Positions 56,378 through 64,000 of a stretch of DNA of 64,000 nt are shown one piece after another (the stretch's first letter is position 1; the number at the start of each line of letters is the position of its first letter). The notes under the pieces were generated by a model. The model was not told the DNA's origin and searched no databases. It was given only the letters and a program-made list of their open reading frames with translations. Source of the DNA: Corynebacterium falsenii (lineage in GTDB: Bacteria; Actinomycetota; Actinomycetes; Mycobacteriales; Mycobacteriaceae); contig JVKJ01000005.1 in the NCBI GenBank assembly GCA_001054945.1, positions 806,001 to 870,000 of the forward strand, given 5' to 3'. The translations under genes were made by a program, and so were the position numbers.

Positions 56378-57514
56378 TTACCGGACGACCAAATCGACCT
56401 TTTGGAAGCTCTTCAAGTCCGTATAGCCGCACTTCGCCATCGATCGGCGCAGCCCGCCCACGATGTTCTCCTCGCCCCAAGGGTTCGGGGTCGGGCCGAA
56501 CAGGACCGCTTCCAGGGTCAGGTCATCACGGGTATCCAGCGGTTGCACCATGCCGCGCGGGGCCTGGGGGTGCGCCGCAGTGGAGGGCCAGTAGGTTCCC
56601 CGACCGCCCGCACTATTTGCGGACGCCAACGGGGCGCCCAGAGAAACCGCATCCGCACCACAGGCGATAGCCTTCGCCACATCACCGGACGTGCGCAGCT
56701 CCGAATCGGCGATGACGTGCACGTAGCGCCCGCCCGTCTCGTCCAGGTAATCCCGGCGCGCCGCCGCCGCATCGGCGATGGCCGTGGCCATCGGCACGTC
56801 GATGCCCAGGCTCACATCATTCGTCGTCTCGCCGGCGCCCACGATCACGCCGGCCGCGCCCGTGCGCATGAGGTGCATGGCCGTGGTGTAATCCACCACG
56901 CCGCCGGCGATCACCGGCACGTCCAGGGAGCCAATGAATTCCTTCAGGTTCAGCGGCTCGCCACCCCGGTGCACGTGCTCTGCGGACAGCAGCGTGCCCT
57001 GCACCACCAGCAGGTCCATCCCGCCCTTGATCAGCGCAGGCGCCAGCTCCCGGGCGTTCTGCGGAGACACACGCACGCCGAACTGCACGCCCGAGTCGCG
57101 CACGATCTGCAGCCTTTCCTCCAACAGTTCGGAGTCAATCGGCTGGGCGTGCAGGCGCTGCAGGGCTTCGTTTCCGGCTGCCAGGTTCGCCGTCATGCCG
57201 GATTCGCCCGCGCTCGCTGCGGTCACAACCTCCTGGAGCGCGGCGTCCAAATCCTGGGCGCGTCCCCACAGGCCCTCCGCATTGATCACCGGCAACCCAC
57301 CGAGCTTGCCGAACTCCACCGCGAATTCCGGAGTGACCACCGCGTCGGTGGGGTGGGCCATCACGGGGATATCGAACTCGTAGGCATCGATTTTCCAGGT
57401 GGTATCCACGTCATGAGAGGAACGCGTGCGACGCGAAGGGACGATATCCACCTGATTCAGCCCGAACACGCGGCGCGCAGTACGGCCTCGGCCAATGTCG
57501 ACGAAATTCTGCAT
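56378..57514 (-). CDS. guaB3: GuaB3 family IMP dehydrogenase-related protein
   Basis: 378 residues, IMPDH/GMP-reductase barrel without CBS domains. [16 protein letters not shown] at the start, [24 protein letters not shown] in the phosphate-binding half. It lacks the usual catalytic SICTTR loop (the aligned region reads [10 protein letters not shown]), so normal IMPDH chemistry is doubtful. In actinobacteria it always accompanies guaB; the role is uncertain. Seventeen nt downstream of guaB. Confidence 0.93.
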   Translation of the reverse strand: MQNFVDIGRGRTARRVFGLNQVDIVPSRRTRSSHDVDTTWKIDAYEFDIPVMAHPTDAVVTPEFAVEFGKLGGLPVINAEGLWGRAQDLDAALQEVVTAASAGESGMTANLAAGNEALQRLHAQPIDSELLEERLQIVRDSGVQFGVRVSPQNARELAPALIKGGMDLLVVQGTLLSAEHVHRGGEPLNLKEFIGSLDVPVIAGGVVDYTTAMHLMRTGAAGVIVGAGETTNDVSLGIDVPMATAIADAAAARRDYLDETGGRYVHVIADSELRTSGDVAKAIACGADAVSLGAPLASANSAGGRGTYWPSTAAHPQAPRGMVQPLDTRDDLTLEAVLFGPTPNPWGEENIVGGLRRSMAKCGYTDLKSFQKVDLVVR

Positions 57515-57530
57515 GAGTCCTCAGATCCCT

Positions 57531-59578
<2,048 letters not shown>

Positions 59579-59614
59579 AGCCCGCGACAGCCCCCTCGTG
59601 GGGTTGTCCGGGCT
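59579..59614. terminator. Bidirectional hairpin between convergent genes
   Basis: Long stem with one bulge and one G-T pair (59579-59594 with 59600-59614), 5-nt loop, between the DUF5319 stop and the rsdA stop. No strong T-tract on either side. Confidence 0.6.
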
Positions 59615-59621
59615 CTGAAAG

Positions 59622-60548
59622 TTACTGCTGGCTGCCCAGCCCGTCGCCAGGCTCTGCCCCGTCACGAGGCTGGGCAGTATCCTCCGGGTCTGCTGGCAGC
59701 GAGTAATTACCGGTATCGCCCGTCGACTTATCCGAGGGGTCGCTCGCCGGGGAATCTCCGCTGGTGCTCGTGGTATCGGTGGTCCCCGTGGGCGCTGTCG
59801 CCCCGAGCGGACCGTAGACGTTATCGTCCACCCAATCGCTGCCGCTATCCCCGTGCTCACCATCGAAGGGGAAGGTGCCCGGATTCTTCGTCGCACTCGG
59901 CGACGAGGTCTTCGTCCCCTCACCCTTGCTTGAGGTCTCGGTGGGAGCCTTCGTGGTTCCGTTGGTCGAGGTGGACTCGGAGGATCCGCTCTCAGAGGAG
60001 GAAGGATCCTTGGGGACGCCATCCTTATCCGTAGCCTTCTCAGCCTCACCGGGCTTCTTATCGCGCGCATCGGTCCGGCCAGCGGCGGTAGCTCGCTGGT
60101 CACCATCGGCAGCATTCTCCGCCGTGGAGGACGTGGACTGAGTATCAGAGGAGGCAGCCCCCTGGTTGCTGTTCACCGCGGGCTGATTGGAGGAGTACGC
60201 GGCGTACCCCAATCCGCCGACGGCAAGTGCGGCTGCAACACCACCTGCGATCAACAGCGAGCTCACCGATGCTCCGCCGGCGGCAGCGCCACGGAGTAGT
60301 CGGCGACGGATGGGGACGACGTTGTCAGTGGCGTCCTCCCCCTCAGTGCCCGCGGCGAACCCGGGGAAGTCGGCAAGTGCGGGCGCCTCCGGAATACCCT
60401 CCCCGGCCTGCCGGTGCGCACGGGACAACAGTGTGATCAGCTGGTCGTCCTCCACGGACTCCCCCCGCGCAATGGCATCGAGCAGACTATCAGCAGCCCA
60501 GACATGGGGTTCGCCCCCATGTCCTGCATTCTCGCTGTTCTTCGCCAT
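59622..60548 (-). CDS. rsdA: Anti-sigma-D factor RsdA
   Basis: 308 residues. N-terminal sigma-binding segment VWAADSLLDAIARGESVEDDQLITLLSRAH, then VVPIRRRLLRGA and one transmembrane helix (about residues 98-120, SLLIAGGVAAALAVGGLGYAAY). The rest is a long extracytoplasmic Ser/Thr/Asp/Gly-rich low-complexity tail. In M. tuberculosis RsdA holds SigD inactive until it is degraded. It is 42 nt downstream of sigD, the usual sigma/anti-sigma pair. Confidence 0.9.
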   Translation of the reverse strand: MAKNSENAGHGGEPHVWAADSLLDAIARGESVEDDQLITLLSRAHRQAGEGIPEAPALADFPGFAAGTEGEDATDNVVPIRRRLLRGAAAGGASVSSLLIAGGVAAALAVGGLGYAAYSSNQPAVNSNQGAASSDTQSTSSTAENAADGDQRATAAGRTDARDKKPGEAEKATDKDGVPKDPSSSESGSSESTSTNGTTKAPTETSSKGEGTKTSSPSATKNPGTFPFDGEHGDSGSDWVDDNVYGPLGATAPTGTTDTTSTSGDSPASDPSDKSTGDTGNYSLPADPEDTAQPRDGAEPGDGLGSQQ

Positions 60549-60590
60549 TGCCTTGCACTTCCTTTATGAGTTATCCGTGTTTGTGAATTC

Positions 60591-61256
60591 TTATCGTTTC
60601 TTCCGAGCTTGATTCGTCGTGGGCCGAGGAGGTCCTGGATCGAATTGGGTGGTTTCGACGTTGGCGAAGGCATCGTCCCTCACCGTCGCTGGAACCGAAT
60701 CCATGTGCTTTCGAAGTTTTTCCAGTGCGCGGAATTGAGCCACTCTGACGGCTCCGGCGGTCATGCCCATAATCTTGGCTGTCTCCTCAGCGGAGTAACC
60801 GTTAAATACACGAAGAGTGATAATCTCGCGCGCCTTGTCATTGAGAACATCGAGCAAACGGACAGCATCGTTACATGCATCCCTCGTGATGGCCTCTTCT
60901 TCGGGGCTATCGTTGGAGGCTTGCTCATCGGGAACCTCCTCGGTGGGTGAGGACATGTCTCGACTGTGGATCCTGCGGGCGTCCACGATCTTGTTCGCGG
61001 CAACACGATAGACAAAGGCCATGAAAGGAAGTCCTTTGTCCTCATAAGTTTCAATCGAGCGCGCCACCGCGAGGCAAACTTCCTGAGCGATGTCTTCCGG
61101 AGTGGGGTATTTGGCGGAGGTGATGCGACCGCGGCAGTAACGAACCACGGGAGGGTGGATGAGATTGATGAGCTTCTGTAACGCCCGGGGATCGCCAGCG
61201 ATTGCCTGAGGAACGGCAGCCTGAATGGCTGCGTCCTGGTCCGCTGACGATGTCAT
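60591..61256 (-). CDS. sigD: ECF sigma factor SigD
   Basis: 221 residues. Region 2 has ITSAKYPTPEDIAQEVCLAVARSI and FMAFVYRVAANKIVDARR. Region 4 has NDKAREIITLRVFNGYSAEETAKIMGMTAGAVRVAQFRALEKLR with a helix-turn-helix. It directs RNA polymerase to SigD promoters; in corynebacteria SigD controls cell-envelope genes. rsdA follows. The acidic linker EEVPDEQASNDSPEEE between regions 2 and 4 is usual. Confidence 0.95.
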   Translation of the reverse strand: MTSSADQDAAIQAAVPQAIAGDPRALQKLINLIHPPVVRYCRGRITSAKYPTPEDIAQEVCLAVARSIETYEDKGLPFMAFVYRVAANKIVDARRIHSRDMSSPTEEVPDEQASNDSPEEEAITRDACNDAVRLLDVLNDKAREIITLRVFNGYSAEETAKIMGMTAGAVRVAQFRALEKLRKHMDSVPATVRDDAFANVETTQFDPGPPRPTTNQARKKR

Positions 61257-61602
61257 GATTCACTCCGGTTCCCAAGGGGAACAATGTCGTCCATTCCCCG
61301 CTAATTTCCTATTAGAACCTAGCACAGCGTGCAGTTCTTCGAGCGGGGCACCGAAGTCCCAGCAGGATTGTTACCGTCCCCCTGGATTGGGGCCCATTGT
61401 TCAACAAAGCACGGCTGAACAAACAATTCACTCAACGTTTACCTATGCGGGTATACCCAGGTTGAGCGCACGAAATTCTCCGGCGATGGGAAGAAATGGC
61501 ACACCGGCCATCTTCCCGGCACTGAGGATTAACCTTTAGTTCACACGAGCATTGGACGCTCCTTGAGTCACTGGAACACTGACTGCAAGGAGAACAGTTT
61601 TC
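61257..61602. promoter_or_regulatory. Divergent control region, sigD and the whiB-family gene
   Basis: 346 bases, less GC than its flanks. Contains the palindrome GGGTATACCC (61449-61458), and the WhiB ribosome site AAGGAGA (about 61587-61593) close to its right end. Regulatory, no gene seen. Confidence 0.5.
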
Positions 61603-61902
61603 ATGGCTCAGCCCAGCAAGCTCCCCGGCCCCACATCCTCCATCTGGGAATGGCAGCTGCACGGTTCCTGCCGCGGCGCAGACTCTTCAGTCTTCTTCCA
61701 TCCCGAAGGGGAACGCGGCCGCGCACGCGCCATGCGGGAGCACCGCGCAAAGGCTATCTGCAAGCAGTGTCCAGTCATCGAACAATGCCGCCAGCACGCG
61801 CTCAGCGTGGGCGAGCCCTACGGCATCTGGGGCGGGATGAGCGAGTCTGAGAGGGACGCCATCGTCCGGCCCCTGGCCCGCAATCGCCGCCGCGTGTCCT
61901 AA
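61603..61902 (+). CDS. whcB: WhiB-family iron-sulfur transcription regulator (WhcB/WhiB3-like)
   Basis: 99 residues. Four conserved Cys: GSCRG, then ICKQCPVIEQC, ligate a [4Fe-4S] cluster. The PYGIWGG beta-turn is followed by a basic C-terminal tail ARNRRRVS for DNA binding. Members bind sigma factor region 4 and sense redox or NO. Position divergent from sigD corresponds to whiB3 in M. tuberculosis and whcB in C. glutamicum. Confidence 0.9.
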   Translation: MAQPSKLPGPTSSIWEWQLHGSCRGADSSVFFHPEGERGRARAMREHRAKAICKQCPVIEQCRQHALSVGEPYGIWGGMSESERDAIVRPLARNRRRVS

Positions 61903-61922
61903 CCATCTCCCCCACCGCCCTC

Positions 61923-61951
61923 AAAAAGGGCGCATCCCATAGGATGCGCCC
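61923..61951 (-). terminator. Terminator of groES-groEL
   Basis: Perfect 10-bp stem GGGCGCATCC/GGATGCGCCC (61928-61951), CATA loop, with TTTTT after it on the minus strand. Might also stop the WhiB transcript coming from the other side. Confidence 0.88.
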
Positions 61952-62004
61952 GGTTTGTGCAGCGGCACGCTGGGGGTCATTCACTCCCCAACGTGTTGTG
62001 ACAC

Positions 62005-63633
<1,629 letters not shown>

Positions 63634-63933
63634 TTACTTTTCGATGATGGCGAGGATATCGCGCTGGTTCAGCAGCAGGTATTCCTCACCCTCGTACTTC
63701 AGCTCGGTGCCGCCGAACTTGGAGAAGACGACGGTATCGCCCTCCTTCACATCCATGGGGATGCGATCGTCGTCATCTGCCCAACGGCCCGGGCCAACTG
63801 CGACGACGGTTGCTTCTTGAGGCTTTTCCTTCGCGGAATCCGGGATGACCAGACCGGAAGCAGTGGTGGTCTCTGCTTCCACGATCTGCACCAGAACGCG
63901 GTCCTCGAGAGGCTTGATGTTGACGTTCGCCAC
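63634..63933 (-). CDS. groES: Co-chaperonin GroES (10 kDa)
   Basis: 99 residues from a GTG start with GGAGG seven nt upstream. [27 protein letters not shown] and the mobile loop, then [32 protein letters not shown]. It caps the GroEL ring. First gene of the groESL unit. No complete CIRCE element is visible in the 67 bases left before the window ends, so it would lie outside. Confidence 0.97.
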   Translation of the reverse strand: MANVNIKPLEDRVLVQIVEAETTTASGLVIPDSAKEKPQEATVVAVGPGRWADDDDRIPMDVKEGDTVVFSKFGGTELKYEGEEYLLLNQRDILAIIEK

Positions 63934-63935
63934 GT

Positions 63936-63953
63936 GAATACCTCCATGTATTC
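63936..63953 (-). promoter_or_regulatory. Hairpin around the groES ribosome site
   Basis: GAATAC-ATGGAG-GTATTC (minus strand) places most of the GGAGG in the loop and its last bases in the 6-bp stem, directly before the GTG start. Confidence 0.5.
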
Positions 63954-64000
63954 GTGAAGTGTCTGATTGTTATCGTGCCGGTTTGTTCGCCGAGCACAGC

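Noticed and set aside
63961-64000. CIRCE element before groES
   Set aside because: No TTAGCACTC-N9-GAGTGCTAA repeat is visible in the bases available.

Overview
This is a high-GC Gram-positive chromosome window that reads as a Corynebacterium. The block guaA, guaB3, guaB, DUF5319 gene, rsdA, sigD, whiB-family gene, groEL1-groES is the conserved actinobacterial arrangement also known in Mycobacterium. The monomeric isocitrate dehydrogenase, adjacent metY-metX, imuA'-imuB-dnaE2 mutasome genes, and DtxR-, McbR- and BioQ-type operators all fit corynebacteria. Species is not assigned. No rRNA, tRNA, intact insertion sequence or CRISPR array was seen.

Layout. 0-9 kb: a cut-off NlpC/P60 cell-wall peptidase, a two-repeat protein of unknown function, a secreted SGNH lipase followed by a 50-residue ORF, then a self-sufficient P450-reductase fusion (CYP102/P450 BM3 type) with an acyl-CoA synthetase. 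9-19 kb (minus strand): a three-gene CUT2-type sugar ABC importer, adenosine deaminase, a YihY/BrkB membrane protein, trpS, a UPF0126/TRIC channel, exonuclease III and an MFS exporter. 19-29 kb: icd; metY-metX behind two McbR-like operators; DUF3017 gene and folD; a TrmL-type tRNA methyltransferase; a DUF4272 protein; a secreted esterase. 29-37 kb: bioA-bioD behind a perfect BioQ-type palindrome; a siderophore ABC importer around a DtxR box; bioF. 37-40 kb: dnaE2 with an SOS-like element on its start codon.

40-43 kb is the accessory part. It holds small ORFs, an S51 peptidase, decayed coding fragments carrying a 46-bp imperfect direct repeat, and a YjdF-family (DUF2992) gene next to a strongly structured stretch of about 160 nt, which may be a yjdF-type riboswitch or another RNA. 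This is the most interesting locus here.

43-54 kb: metQ-metN-metI, an AMIN-like lipoprotein, a single-gene DUF262/DUF1524 (GmrSD-like) predicted restriction protein, a Tat-exported polysaccharide deacetylase, a GIY-YIG-like fragment, an Apd1/sucrase-ferredoxin-like protein, a small basic protein and imuA'-imuB behind a perfect SOS palindrome. 54-64 kb: GMP synthesis, the SigD/RsdA pair, a WhiB-like regulator and groESL.

Together the genes cover methionine supply (metYX, metQNI, folD), biotin synthesis and iron uptake on separate switches, SOS mutagenesis split over two loci 14 kb apart, and GMP synthesis linked to a stress sigma factor.
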